Assembly (NCBI GenBank): GCA_944325025.1
Contig: CALUYN010000012.1
Location: 1 to 54,510, forward strand
Direction: 5' to 3'
Origin: Candidatus Gastranaerophilales bacterium
Lineage (GTDB): Bacteria; Cyanobacteriota; Vampirovibrionia; Gastranaerophilales; Gastranaerophilaceae
Length of the DNA stretch: 54,510 bases
Shown: piece after piece, positions 39,186 to 47,039 of the stretch
Layout: every line of letters starts with the position of its first letter
Position numbering within the stretch: the first letter of the stretch is position 1
Program-made: the position numbers and the translations under genes
The notes under the pieces: model-generated
What the model was told of the DNA's origin: nothing
What the model saw: only the letters and a program-made list of their open reading frames with translations
Database searches by the model: none

Positions 39186-39214
39186 ATTTTATATTTTGTT
39201 AAATAAAAAGTCAA
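39186..39214 (-). promoter_or_regulatory. Promoter of peptide element copy 2
   Basis: Near-consensus sigma-70 type: -35 TTGACT (39209-39214), 17-nt spacer, -10 TAAAAT (39186-39191). The start is predicted near 39179, giving an RNA of about 195 nt. Confidence 0.75.
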
Positions 39215-39258
39215 TATTATTAAAAAAATAGATATTTAAAGATTAGTCATTTTCATGC

Positions 39259-39264
39259 TACAAT
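39259..39264 (+). promoter_or_regulatory. -10 box of leaderless ribE
   Basis: TACAAT, 6 nt before the ATG. No Shine-Dalgarno, and no room for an FMN riboswitch. Confidence 0.5.
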
Positions 39265-39270
39265 AAACTT

Positions 39271-39864
39271 ATGTTTACAGGGATTGTGGAAGAAACAGGA
39301 TTTATAAAAAGTTTTGACGGCAAAAGACTTGTTGTTGAATGCTCAAAAGTGCTCGAAGGTACTAAAATCGGCGATAGTATATCAATTGACGGCTGCTGTC
39401 AGACTGTTACGTCAATGACGTCAAATACTTTCAGTGCTGATGTGAGTGCGGAAACTTTAAGAATTACAAAGGGATTTAAAGTTGGGGAGTGTGTTAATCT
39501 TGAACGCGCCCTGACACCCCAAACCAGAATGGGCGGGCATATTGTTCAGGGGCATGTTGACGGAACCGCAAAATATCTCGGTGATATGACATTTGAAGTG
39601 CCCAGGGAACTTGATAAATATATTGTTTATAAAGGTTCAATTACCGTAAACGGCGTAAGCCTGACGGTTTCCAAAAATCAAAATAGCACTTTCAGTGTCG
39701 CAATAATTCCTCACACGCTTGAAAATACTAACCTTAAATACCTTAAAACAGGAGATTTGGTTAACATTGAAACAGATATTCTCGGCCGGTATGTTGAAAA
39801 ATTTTTATCAACGAAAAATAATAATATTACAGAAGATTTTTTGAAAGAAAACGGGTTTATATAA
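39271..39864 (+). CDS. ribE: Riboflavin synthase, alpha subunit
   Basis: Dismutates two 6,7-dimethyl-8-ribityllumazine molecules to riboflavin. 197 residues with two lumazine-binding repeats: MFTGIVEETGFI, SISIDGCCQTV, NLERAL and GGHIVQGHVDGTA; then KGSITVNGVSLTV, NLKYLKTGDLVNIETDILGRYVEK. It is followed after 1 nt by ribBA. The usual lumazine synthase and ribD are not in the window. Confidence 0.95.
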   Translation: MFTGIVEETGFIKSFDGKRLVVECSKVLEGTKIGDSISIDGCCQTVTSMTSNTFSADVSAETLRITKGFKVGECVNLERALTPQTRMGGHIVQGHVDGTAKYLGDMTFEVPRELDKYIVYKGSITVNGVSLTVSKNQNSTFSVAIIPHTLENTNLKYLKTGDLVNIETDILGRYVEKFLSTKNNNITEDFLKENGFI

Positions 39865-39865
39865 A

Positions 39866-41074
39866 ATGGAAAACTTTAAATTTGACTCAATAGAAGACGC
39901 ATTAGAAGATTTTAAAAACGGCAGAATGATTATAGTTGCTGATGACGAGGACAGAGAAAACGAAGGCGATTTAATCTGTTCGGGGCAAATGGTTACGCCT
40001 GAAATCATAAAATTTATGGCTGAAAATGCAAAGGGGCTTATTTGTTTAGCTATTTCTCCGGAAATAGCTGAGAAAATGCAGCTCCCTCAAATGGTAGAAC
40101 AAAACAGCGAATCTATGAAAACAGCTTTTACCGTAAGCATTGACGCTGCTGAAAAATACGGAGTAACAACAGGAATTTCTGCCTTTGACAGGGCAAAGAC
40201 AATTGAAGTCTGCCTTGCACCGGACGCGCAGCCGTCAGATCTTCGCCGCCCCGGACATTTGTTCCCTTGTGTTGCAAGGAAGGGCGGAGTCCTCACCCGT
40301 ACAGGGCACACTGAAGCCGTAGTTGATTTAGCACGGCTTTGCGGTCATATTCCCGCCGGCCCTATGTGTGAAATTATGGGACAAGACGGGCATATGGCAA
40401 AGCGCGATGAACTTTATGAATTTGCAAAAACACACGGGATTAAATTTATTTCTGTTGCGGAATTAATTGCATACAGATTAAAAACAGAAAAAATTGTGAC
40501 CCGTGAAGCGGAAGCACATCTTCCGACACAATTTGGTGAATTTGATATTTACGGTTATCAAAATCATCTGACAGGGCAGGAATGCGTTGCGTTAGTAAAA
40601 GACGACGGTTCTGATAAAATTCCGCTTATCCGTGTGCACAGCGAGTGTTTAACCGGTGATATTTTCGGAAGCCTGAAATGCGACTGCAATTATCAGCTTC
40701 ATAGTGCGCTGCAGATGATAGACAAATACGGTAAAGGTGCTGTAGTTTATATGAAAGGGCATGAAGGCAGAGGTATCGGAATTATCAACAAAATTAAGGC
40801 CTACCACCTTCAAGAAGAAGGTCAGGATACTGTTGAAGCAAATATTTCTTTAGGATTTAAGCCTGATTTAAGAGATTACGGTATGGGTGCGCAGGTCATA
40901 AGAGATTTAGGGTTTAACAACTTTAACCTGATTACAAATAATCCGAAAAAAATCGTCGGTTTGAAGGGTTACGGACTGACTGTACATGATATAGTTAAAA
41001 TAGAACCGCAGATAAATTCTTATAACAGACGTTATATGGAAACTAAAAAAGATAAAATGCACCACATGTTATAA
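39866..41074 (+). CDS. ribBA: Bifunctional DHBP synthase / GTP cyclohydrolase II
   Basis: 402 residues. The N-terminal RibB half makes 3,4-dihydroxy-2-butanone 4-phosphate (DDEDRENEGDLI, RPGHLFPC, RTGHTEAVVDLARLCG, EIMGQDG). The C-terminal RibA half opens GTP (RVHSECLTGDIFGSLKCDCN with the zinc cysteines, GHEGRGIGIINKIKAY, DYGMGAQVIRDLG, NNPKKIVGLKGYGL). It starts 1 nt after ribE with no clear Shine-Dalgarno, so coupling is likely. Confidence 0.96.
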   Translation: MENFKFDSIEDALEDFKNGRMIIVADDEDRENEGDLICSGQMVTPEIIKFMAENAKGLICLAISPEIAEKMQLPQMVEQNSESMKTAFTVSIDAAEKYGVTTGISAFDRAKTIEVCLAPDAQPSDLRRPGHLFPCVARKGGVLTRTGHTEAVVDLARLCGHIPAGPMCEIMGQDGHMAKRDELYEFAKTHGIKFISVAELIAYRLKTEKIVTREAEAHLPTQFGEFDIYGYQNHLTGQECVALVKDDGSDKIPLIRVHSECLTGDIFGSLKCDCNYQLHSALQMIDKYGKGAVVYMKGHEGRGIGIINKIKAYHLQEEGQDTVEANISLGFKPDLRDYGMGAQVIRDLGFNNFNLITNNPKKIVGLKGYGLTVHDIVKIEPQINSYNRRYMETKKDKMHHML

Positions 41075-41108
41075 CCCCTAAATTAACGATAAAACAAGGA
41101 ATTAAGTT

Positions 41109-42128
41109 ATGCTACCTTATATTCACAGCGAAAATGAAAAAAATGATACAAACTTTGAGGCAAGACTTCTTACCCCTGAGGATTATAAAGGTTTTGCGCC
41201 TGTTTATGAGGATTTTAGAACACGTGCCTGTGATGAATATAAGTTTGAACTTGAGCCGTTGGGATTTGAGGATTTTGCGGATTCTGTCGAGAAAAATTTG
41301 ATAGATTGCCTAGTGCTGTTTGAAAATACAATACCGGTTGCATTTCTAGTTTATACAACAGCAATTTCGGAGGCGGTTGAGCTAAATATTATTCATTCTT
41401 TTAAAATGGAGGATATGACAACAAGAGCAATGTATCTTGTTAAAAAGTTTTTAGAATTAACTAAGGCAGAGAGAACCGAAAAAATTGTGTGCTATCCAAT
41501 GCTTGGCGCACAAAAAGATTTGATTGCAGATATTGCAAGATACGGGTTTAAATTTGTCGGGATTGCGGTTTTAAGATTTATGATGGCGGGTACAAATTCC
41601 CGTGACATTTTGAAAATGGCTCAGTTAAAAGAACTTGAGGACGGTTACAAGCTTGTAGAATGGGATAACAAATACATTGAAGACGCAGTTGAAGTTGTAC
41701 AGGAAGGCTTTGAAACATCTGCTGATGCCCTTTTTGATCCGAGATTTAAGACAATTGAGGGAACACGTGATATAATTTCAAAGATTGTAGAAAATATATA
41801 TGCGGAATTTTTGCCGGAAGCAACATCTGTTATGCTTTATAATGATGAGCCTGTGGGATTTTGTTTTATGAATATTACAGGCGGAAGAATTGCAAATATT
41901 CCGATTGTTTCCATAAGAAAACAGCATCAGGGCAAGGGTTTATCTAAACATATGCTGAAAAAATCTGTTGAAAAGCTTCTTGAATGGGCAGATAACGGCG
42001 ACAAACCGATTAGCGAAGTTAATACAACGACGGAAACAAATAATTTTCAGGCACTGAAAATGTACAGACATCTCGGTTTTAAAGAAGACTACAATTATCC
42101 TCAGGCATATCTGCCTGTGAAAGAGTAA
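41109..42128 (+). CDS. Tandem-GNAT acetyltransferase-like protein
   Basis: 339 residues, apparently two GNAT folds. The N-terminal one (residues ~1-160) lacks a clear acetyl-CoA loop. The C-terminal one has EPVGFCFMNITGGRIANIPI, VSIRKQHQGKGLSKHML (motif A, Q-x-x-G-K-G) and ETNNFQALKMYRHLGFKED (motif B). The substrate is unknown. CAAGGAAT precedes the ATG. Confidence 0.75.
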   Translation: MLPYIHSENEKNDTNFEARLLTPEDYKGFAPVYEDFRTRACDEYKFELEPLGFEDFADSVEKNLIDCLVLFENTIPVAFLVYTTAISEAVELNIIHSFKMEDMTTRAMYLVKKFLELTKAERTEKIVCYPMLGAQKDLIADIARYGFKFVGIAVLRFMMAGTNSRDILKMAQLKELEDGYKLVEWDNKYIEDAVEVVQEGFETSADALFDPRFKTIEGTRDIISKIVENIYAEFLPEATSVMLYNDEPVGFCFMNITGGRIANIPIVSIRKQHQGKGLSKHMLKKSVEKLLEWADNGDKPISEVNTTTETNNFQALKMYRHLGFKEDYNYPQAYLPVKE

Positions 42129-42157
42129 TTTTAATAATATTGTGTAAATTTTTACTC

Positions 42158-42185
42158 TGGACAAAGACAGAAAAATCATTATAAT
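42158..42185 (+). promoter_or_regulatory. Promoter of the 42193 gene (leaderless)
   Basis: -35 TGGACA (42158-42163), 16-nt spacer, -10 TATAAT (42180-42185), then 7 nt to the ATG. Confidence 0.65.
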
Positions 42186-42192
42186 TAATCCT

Positions 42193-43308
42193 ATGGCAGA
42201 TTTAAATTTAGGACATTTGATTTCAAAATTTGTGAATTATAGGGCAATAAATTCACAGACTCAAAGTCATGCAAAATCTGTTGCACAAAATTCATTTACT
42301 GCATCTGCAAGTTCTCAGGCTTCTCAAAGCATTCAAACATCTTATTCGGCACCTCAAATGGGTTCAATGGCTGCAGTTGACCAGTCTGTTTATGTCAAAG
42401 AGATGATGAATTTACCAAAAAATCTCAATGAGTTAATTTATATTCTGCAGAAAAATATTAGTTTAGCTCAGTTTAATCAACGTTTTTCAAGTCAGTTTGC
42501 GCTTCAGAGAAGTTCTCTTTCCCAAACGCAGGCGCAGATTTTAGCACAGCTTCAGGGGTTGTCGCTTACAGAGGCGCAAAATATGCTTCTTACAGGGAAC
42601 AAAGCCGTGTTGAACCAGCTTCAAAATTCTATAAAAAATCTTGCCATATCATCAAATGGTTTGATAAACCTTTCTCAAATTGCTGCTATGATTCAGGCAA
42701 ACGGGAAAGATGCGGTTGCAAAACTTATTACAGCAATGGCAAATTCTGCTAAATTAGGCATTACGGATTTATCGCAGCTGAAAGATACTGCAAAACTGAT
42801 TAATGCAAGTGTGGCAGCGGCTTCTCAAAACGATTCAGCGCAGACTATGAAAATGCTGCTTTTGTTGTATTTGCCCTGGCTGCCTTTGCAGGAAGGCGTA
42901 GGTTTTGATCTTGATATTGAGGCCGGAGCAAAAGAGGACGGCTCAGACAGTATTCTTGTTATTACGATTTCTACGTTAAATTTTGGAAATGTTATCGCAA
43001 CTTTGATTTTAGAAAGTTCAAATTCGGTTCATGTAAATATAGAATGTGTAAAAGAATTCCCGAAAGAAGAACTTCAACGCCGTATTGAAGGAGATGAAAA
43101 GCATTACTCAATGTCATCTGTACTGTCTTTTGAAACTTCCGGTCAGACAACTATAAATGAAGCTCAGGAAAAACCGCAGGCAAAAATTAATATGTCTGAT
43201 ACTAATGAAATTAATCCTTATATGCTTTTAATGGCGCATACAATTATAAGACATGTAATAGAAATTGATAAAAATGCATCAAACGGTGTTATATCACATG
43301 TTGATTAA
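42193..43308 (+). CDS. Unknown protein, possibly FliK-like
   Basis: 371 residues. A Ser/Gln/Ala-rich N-terminal half (TASASSQASQSIQTSYSAP, LQRSSLSQTQAQILAQLQ) is followed by a folded C-terminal part with LLLYLPWLPLQEGVGFDLDI and ISTLNFGNVIATLILES. That layout recalls hook-length/needle-length control proteins (FliK/HrpP), with a Q/S-rich tape measure and a beta-rich C-domain. No other flagellar or type III genes are nearby, so this is tentative. Confidence 0.6.
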   Translation: MADLNLGHLISKFVNYRAINSQTQSHAKSVAQNSFTASASSQASQSIQTSYSAPQMGSMAAVDQSVYVKEMMNLPKNLNELIYILQKNISLAQFNQRFSSQFALQRSSLSQTQAQILAQLQGLSLTEAQNMLLTGNKAVLNQLQNSIKNLAISSNGLINLSQIAAMIQANGKDAVAKLITAMANSAKLGITDLSQLKDTAKLINASVAAASQNDSAQTMKMLLLLYLPWLPLQEGVGFDLDIEAGAKEDGSDSILVITISTLNFGNVIATLILESSNSVHVNIECVKEFPKEELQRRIEGDEKHYSMSSVLSFETSGQTTINEAQEKPQAKINMSDTNEINPYMLLMAHTIIRHVIEIDKNASNGVISHVD

Positions 43309-43367
43309 AAATTTTTTTTTAACAAAATTCTTTTGATGTGCTAAACTAAAATCAAAAGGAGGAATAT

Positions 43368-43742
43368 ATGAGATTTTTACATGCAATGATCAGGGTTAAA
43401 GACATTGATGAATCTATGAAGTTTTATACAGAACTTCTTGACTTGAATAGAACCGGCGAGGTAAAACTTGATGACAGTACCTTGTATTATTTAAGCGACG
43501 AAGACGGGCAGACTCAGATTGAACTTACATACAATAATGAAACTCCCAAAGATGGTTACAAAAACGGGGACGCTTTCGGACATTTCGCGTTTGAGGCAAA
43601 ATCAATGGAAGAGTTTACTGAAAAAATGAATAAATTCGGTTACAAATATCTCTATGAACCGTTTTTTATGCCGGAAGTTAATATGCACATTGCGTTTTTA
43701 AAAGACCCTGACGGCAACGAAATTGAAATCATGGCAAAATAA
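43368..43742 (+). CDS. gloA: Glyoxalase I-like VOC protein
   Basis: Lactoylglutathione lyase family: detoxifies methylglyoxal hemithioacetal. 124 residues, two beta-alpha-beta-beta-beta modules. Metal ligands are His5 (FLHAMIRVKD), Glu in TQIELTYN, His in GHFAFEAKS and Glu in GNEIEIMAK; SMKFYTELL follows the first strand. AAAGGAGG Shine-Dalgarno. Confidence 0.88.
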   Translation: MRFLHAMIRVKDIDESMKFYTELLDLNRTGEVKLDDSTLYYLSDEDGQTQIELTYNNETPKDGYKNGDAFGHFAFEAKSMEEFTEKMNKFGYKYLYEPFFMPEVNMHIAFLKDPDGNEIEIMAK

Positions 43743-43831
43743 ATTATAAATAATTCTTTACAAAGCCCGAAAAATTAGCAATTATCAAGGATAATATCTT
43801 TTTTATATATGTATAGGGGATATTAAAGATA

Positions 43832-45253
43832 ATGGCTAATTTTTTGTCTGTTTCCAAGATAATTGGCAAACAGTTCCGTAAACTTATATCATCAAATAAA
43901 AGCAATATTCGCAGCAGCGGCAAAATCTTTGTTTCAAAACCTGATGTGCCAGTAAAAAACATAGTTTCGCCGTATGCTGTCAAAATAAAAACGCAAAAAG
44001 ATTCTATAAAAAAAATAGCTGATATAACTAAACTAGATAAAAAAACGGCGGCAAAATTATATGATTTTCTTCCTGAATCTGCAAGGGAAAATTTTTCAGC
44101 TTTACTGGCAGCAGGTGAAAAACTCGGTTATATAACAAGAACTTCTAATGGCAGTGTTACCGGCAAATCTCTTGAACGATTTTTAACTGTATTGGATAAA
44201 AACACATATGATAAGATTATTACACTTGAGCAAAATTATAAAAATTTGTCTAGAGCAGATTTTAATAAAGTTTTAAATTTATATAAATCATCTGATGAAA
44301 TAATTCAAAATCGTACAAACATTGAAAAATGGCTTTCTGTAAAAGAGGATTTGTACAAGTATGCAAAGCAGCTTGAAATTGAAGGAGAAAAAGCTGCAGG
44401 GCTAATAAAAGACGAAACAGGGAAAGTTATAGGGTTTGAAAACGGCTCTGCTGCCGAACAAATCTATGAAATTTTCGGGATTGTCCCTCAGGCAAGAGGC
44501 AAAGGGCTTGAATCTATCTATGATAAACTAAGTAAAAAAGTTTTGAAAAAAGGTGCTGACATCCGCAGCCTTGAAGATGCCCGCTCGCAAATAGGCGACC
44601 TTGTTGGAACAAGGCTTGTACTGGATGACATATCTCCAGATGGTATTCAAAAAGTGGTTGATAATCTATGTAAAGCTATAGAGAATGGTAAAATTGATGT
44701 TACTGAAATTAATAACTATGCGAAAAGTTCTTCCAGATATTTTTCACAAGCTCACTTTAAACAAATTGACAAATCTGCGGCAAGAGTGCATATGAAAGTA
44801 AAAAATCTTGATACTGATAAACAATTGAGCGAATCAGGTTATGTTACAACCCAGATGAATATAGTTCATTCAAATGGTGCTCAAGGCGAACTTCAAATCA
44901 GAGGGAAATTAATGATGAAATATGCTGAGATAGAGCATATTCCTTATGATATAAGGATGGGCAAAAATATTGGTAAAAATATTCCCGAGTTAGAAAGTTT
45001 TTACAGACCCGTACAGGATGCCGTAACAAAACTAAAACGTAACGGATTGGATAAAGAATATGATAATTATATTTTGAAATGTTATCAATATATAAGAAAA
45101 TACGAACTCGGTGAAATTCAGGGTGAGTTTAAATTACCTAAACTTCCTTCAAAATTGAAGGATTATTCAATTTTAAGTTTTGAAAATCTGGAGATAATAC
45201 ATTGTAACGCAAAAGCCATAAAAGATGCAGCAGAACATGTTGTAAAAAATTAA
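43832..45253 (+). CDS. ppGpp-synthetase-fold (RelA/SpoT domain) protein without hydrolase domain
   Basis: 473 residues. Residues 1-205 are helical and unrecognised. The synthetase fold follows: R222-x-K224-x3-S228-x3-K232 (ATP site; RGKGLESIYDK), D256 in IGDLVGTRLVLDD (metal), G336-Y337 (guanine stacking; the usual following H is replaced, GYVTTQ), and E353 in ELQIRG (metal). AEIEHIPYD corresponds to the conserved end of the fold. There is no HD hydrolase, TGS or ACT domain. It could be a small alarmone synthetase, a toxic synthetase (toxSAS/CapRel-like) or an effector. The next gene is 27 nt downstream. Confidence 0.78.
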   Translation: MANFLSVSKIIGKQFRKLISSNKSNIRSSGKIFVSKPDVPVKNIVSPYAVKIKTQKDSIKKIADITKLDKKTAAKLYDFLPESARENFSALLAAGEKLGYITRTSNGSVTGKSLERFLTVLDKNTYDKIITLEQNYKNLSRADFNKVLNLYKSSDEIIQNRTNIEKWLSVKEDLYKYAKQLEIEGEKAAGLIKDETGKVIGFENGSAAEQIYEIFGIVPQARGKGLESIYDKLSKKVLKKGADIRSLEDARSQIGDLVGTRLVLDDISPDGIQKVVDNLCKAIENGKIDVTEINNYAKSSSRYFSQAHFKQIDKSAARVHMKVKNLDTDKQLSESGYVTTQMNIVHSNGAQGELQIRGKLMMKYAEIEHIPYDIRMGKNIGKNIPELESFYRPVQDAVTKLKRNGLDKEYDNYILKCYQYIRKYELGEIQGEFKLPKLPSKLKDYSILSFENLEIIHCNAKAIKDAAEHVVKN

Positions 45254-45280
45254 ACATTCGGTTAAAATAGTGGAGGAAAT

Positions 45281-45715
45281 ATGATAAAACCTGCTGACAA
45301 TATTATGAATAAGAAAACGTTAAGAACTATTTTTTCAAAAAAGGAAAAACAGCTTTCGGATAACGCAAGCAAAATTGCTGATGCTTTAAAAAAACTTTAT
45401 GCAGAATCTGAACGCGCTGTTCCGGAATACGGAGATTTTAGAGCAGTCACAACGAATTTTAAAAATTCTGATAAAAATCTAGGTGTAAAAGATATTACAT
45501 TATCAATCCATCCTTCTGTTCTGGGTAAAGAACGCCCGAAAGAGCGGGAACTAAGAATTTCAATTAATTCATTGAACAAAGGCACTTCTTATTCAACTGT
45601 TCTTGAATTTGGGGAGAAAGCTGATATTTTAAAACTTCTCCAGAACGAAAAAACATCTCAGGATATTCAAAAATTCATAGAAAAGGCTTCTGACAAATTT
45701 TCTGATTTAGATTAA
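45281..45715 (+). CDS. Unknown small partner gene of the RelA/SpoT-domain protein
   Basis: 144 residues, no recognised family. A basic helical N-terminus (NKKTLRTIFSKKEKQLSDN) leads to a beta-rich middle (VKDITLSIHPSVLGKER, ELRISINSL) and an acidic C-terminus (FIEKASDKFSDLD). GGAGG lies 5 nt before the ATG. Its 27-nt distance to the synthetase gene suggests a two-gene operon. An antitoxin or immunity role is one hypothesis only. Confidence 0.65.
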   Translation: MIKPADNIMNKKTLRTIFSKKEKQLSDNASKIADALKKLYAESERAVPEYGDFRAVTTNFKNSDKNLGVKDITLSIHPSVLGKERPKERELRISINSLNKGTSYSTVLEFGEKADILKLLQNEKTSQDIQKFIEKASDKFSDLD

Positions 45716-45785
45716 TATATTTGCATAATCTCTCTTTTTATTTTATAATTTATATGATTGTTATACTTATAAGAAGGAGTGAGAA

Positions 45786-46037
45786 ATGGCTCAGCAATTT
45801 AATGCACAAAATATTAAAAAAAGAACTTCTGTTCTAGTATTTTTAAAAGGTTCAACAGCACCTCTGGTTTTGTATGTGGAAAAACCGGAAGAACTTTATG
45901 CAGAGCTTCAGCAGGCAATAAAAAGCGCATCTTCAGCTTTGATTGAAAAAGAAACACTGGGACCTTTGAAAAAAGTATGCTTTATTTCAAACCAGATTGC
46001 AGCAGTTGCAGTTCAGGAAGAACAGTTCGTCGGATAA
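45786..46037 (+). CDS. Small conserved-looking protein at head of the yceD-rpmF-plsX-fab operon
   Basis: 83 residues, unrecognised: strand-rich (RTSVLVFLKGSTAPLVLYV) then helical (ELYAELQQAIKSASSALIEK) then VCFISNQIAAVAVQEEQF. AAGGAG precedes the ATG, and yceD begins 3 nt after its stop. The pattern (two-sided beta with a helix) fits a small binding protein. Confidence 0.7.
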   Translation: MAQQFNAQNIKKRTSVLVFLKGSTAPLVLYVEKPEELYAELQQAIKSASSALIEKETLGPLKKVCFISNQIAAVAVQEEQFVG

Positions 46038-46040
46038 TAT

Positions 46041-46529
46041 ATGGAATACAAAATTTCTATTGAAGAACTTGAAAATACGCCGTCAAAAACTCTTGATTTT
46101 CATTTTGAAGATAAAATTGAGGGACTCAATTGTGTTACGCCGATAACATCCGATTTAGAAATAAAATCACTTGGAGAATTTATAGAAGTTACAGGGAATG
46201 TTAAAGGAACTTTAAAACTTGAATGTGACTTATGCTTAAAAGAATTTGATTATCCATTTGATTTTAAAATTGATGAGATGTATGCAAAACAGGCTCTGAT
46301 GGATGATTACGGGCAGGAAACAGAGCTTAAAGAAGGCCAGTTTATTACAGATCTCAATGGGCAGGATGAAATTGATATTTATGACTTATTGTATCAATCT
46401 GTAATATTAAATTTACCAAATAAAAAAGTTTGTGGTATAAATTGTAATGGGGATAAATTTCTTGCAGAAGAAAATTTATCTGATCCGCGGCTTGATGTCT
46501 TTAAAAACATCAAAATAGACAGGGAATAA
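46041..46529 (+). CDS. yceD: YceD/DUF177 family protein
   Basis: 162 residues with the family's placement directly before rpmF. LKLECDLCLKEFDYPFDFKIDEMY contains the C-x-x-C, DIYDLLYQSVILNLPNKKVC and INCNGD carry the second cysteine pair. In other bacteria and in plants YceD relatives are linked to 23S rRNA processing. There is no clear Shine-Dalgarno; it follows the 45786 gene by 3 nt. Confidence 0.88.
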   Translation: MEYKISIEELENTPSKTLDFHFEDKIEGLNCVTPITSDLEIKSLGEFIEVTGNVKGTLKLECDLCLKEFDYPFDFKIDEMYAKQALMDDYGQETELKEGQFITDLNGQDEIDIYDLLYQSVILNLPNKKVCGINCNGDKFLAEENLSDPRLDVFKNIKIDRE

Positions 46530-46616
46530 CTCCCATCTCAGGTTCTTACGCTCTGGCGTTTGGCCTGATAAAAGGAAATATAAGTAGTATAACAAAATAA
46601 AAAAGGAAAAAGAAAA

Positions 46617-46961
46617 ATGGCAGTACCTAAGAAAAGAACAGGACATTCCGCTCAAGGACACAGAAGAAGCAACTGGAAAGCTACAAAACCGGAAACTACA
46701 AAGTGCCCTAACTGCGGAGCAACAGTTTTAACACACACAGTATGTACAGCTTGCGGAACATACAAAGGAAAACCCGTAAGCCTTAAAGACAGAGTAGAAG
46801 AAACTCCGGTTAAAGAAGAAAAGAAACCGGCAAAGAAAAAATCAACTAAGAAAGCTGAAGTTGAAGAAGTTAAGACAGCAGAAGCTGTTGAAGAAACTAA
46901 ATCTGAAACTCCTGTTGAAGAAGTAAAAACTGAAGAAACTTCTGAAACTGAAGAAAAATAA
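46617..46961 (+). CDS. rpmF: 50S ribosomal protein L32 with long C-terminal tail
   Basis: The first ~58 residues are a normal L32: MAVPKKRTGHSAQGHRRSNW, zinc ribbon CPNC and CTAC. L32 is usually ~57 residues; this one has 114, with a Lys/Glu/Thr/Val-rich tail (PVKEEKKPAKKKSTKKAEVE, then acidic repeats of EE and TE). The tail is in frame without an obvious frameshift. AAAAAGGAAAAAG Shine-Dalgarno region. Confidence 0.93.
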   Translation: MAVPKKRTGHSAQGHRRSNWKATKPETTKCPNCGATVLTHTVCTACGTYKGKPVSLKDRVEETPVKEEKKPAKKKSTKKAEVEEVKTAEAVEETKSETPVEEVKTEETSETEEK

Positions 46962-46970
46962 TTTAAAGAG

Positions 46971-47001
46971 AATGGTTGAAAGTTTCAACCTTTCAACCAT
47001 T
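46971..47001 (+). repeat. Perfect 12-bp hairpin between rpmF and plsX
   Basis: AATGGTTGAAAG (46971-46982) and CTTTCAACCATT (46990-47001), 7-nt loop, no T-run. It may attenuate or process the operon mRNA, or be a dispersed repeat. Confidence 0.6.
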
Positions 47002-47039
47002 CAACTTTAAACCGTTAAACTAGATTTGAGAGGGATAAG

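Noticed and set aside
39094-39270. FMN riboswitch upstream of ribE
   Set aside because: None of the conserved RFN segments is present; the conserved sequence there belongs to the minus-strand peptide element, and ribE looks leaderless.
43832-45253. Housekeeping bifunctional Rel/SpoT
   Set aside because: No HD hydrolase, TGS or ACT domains and an unrelated N-terminal half.
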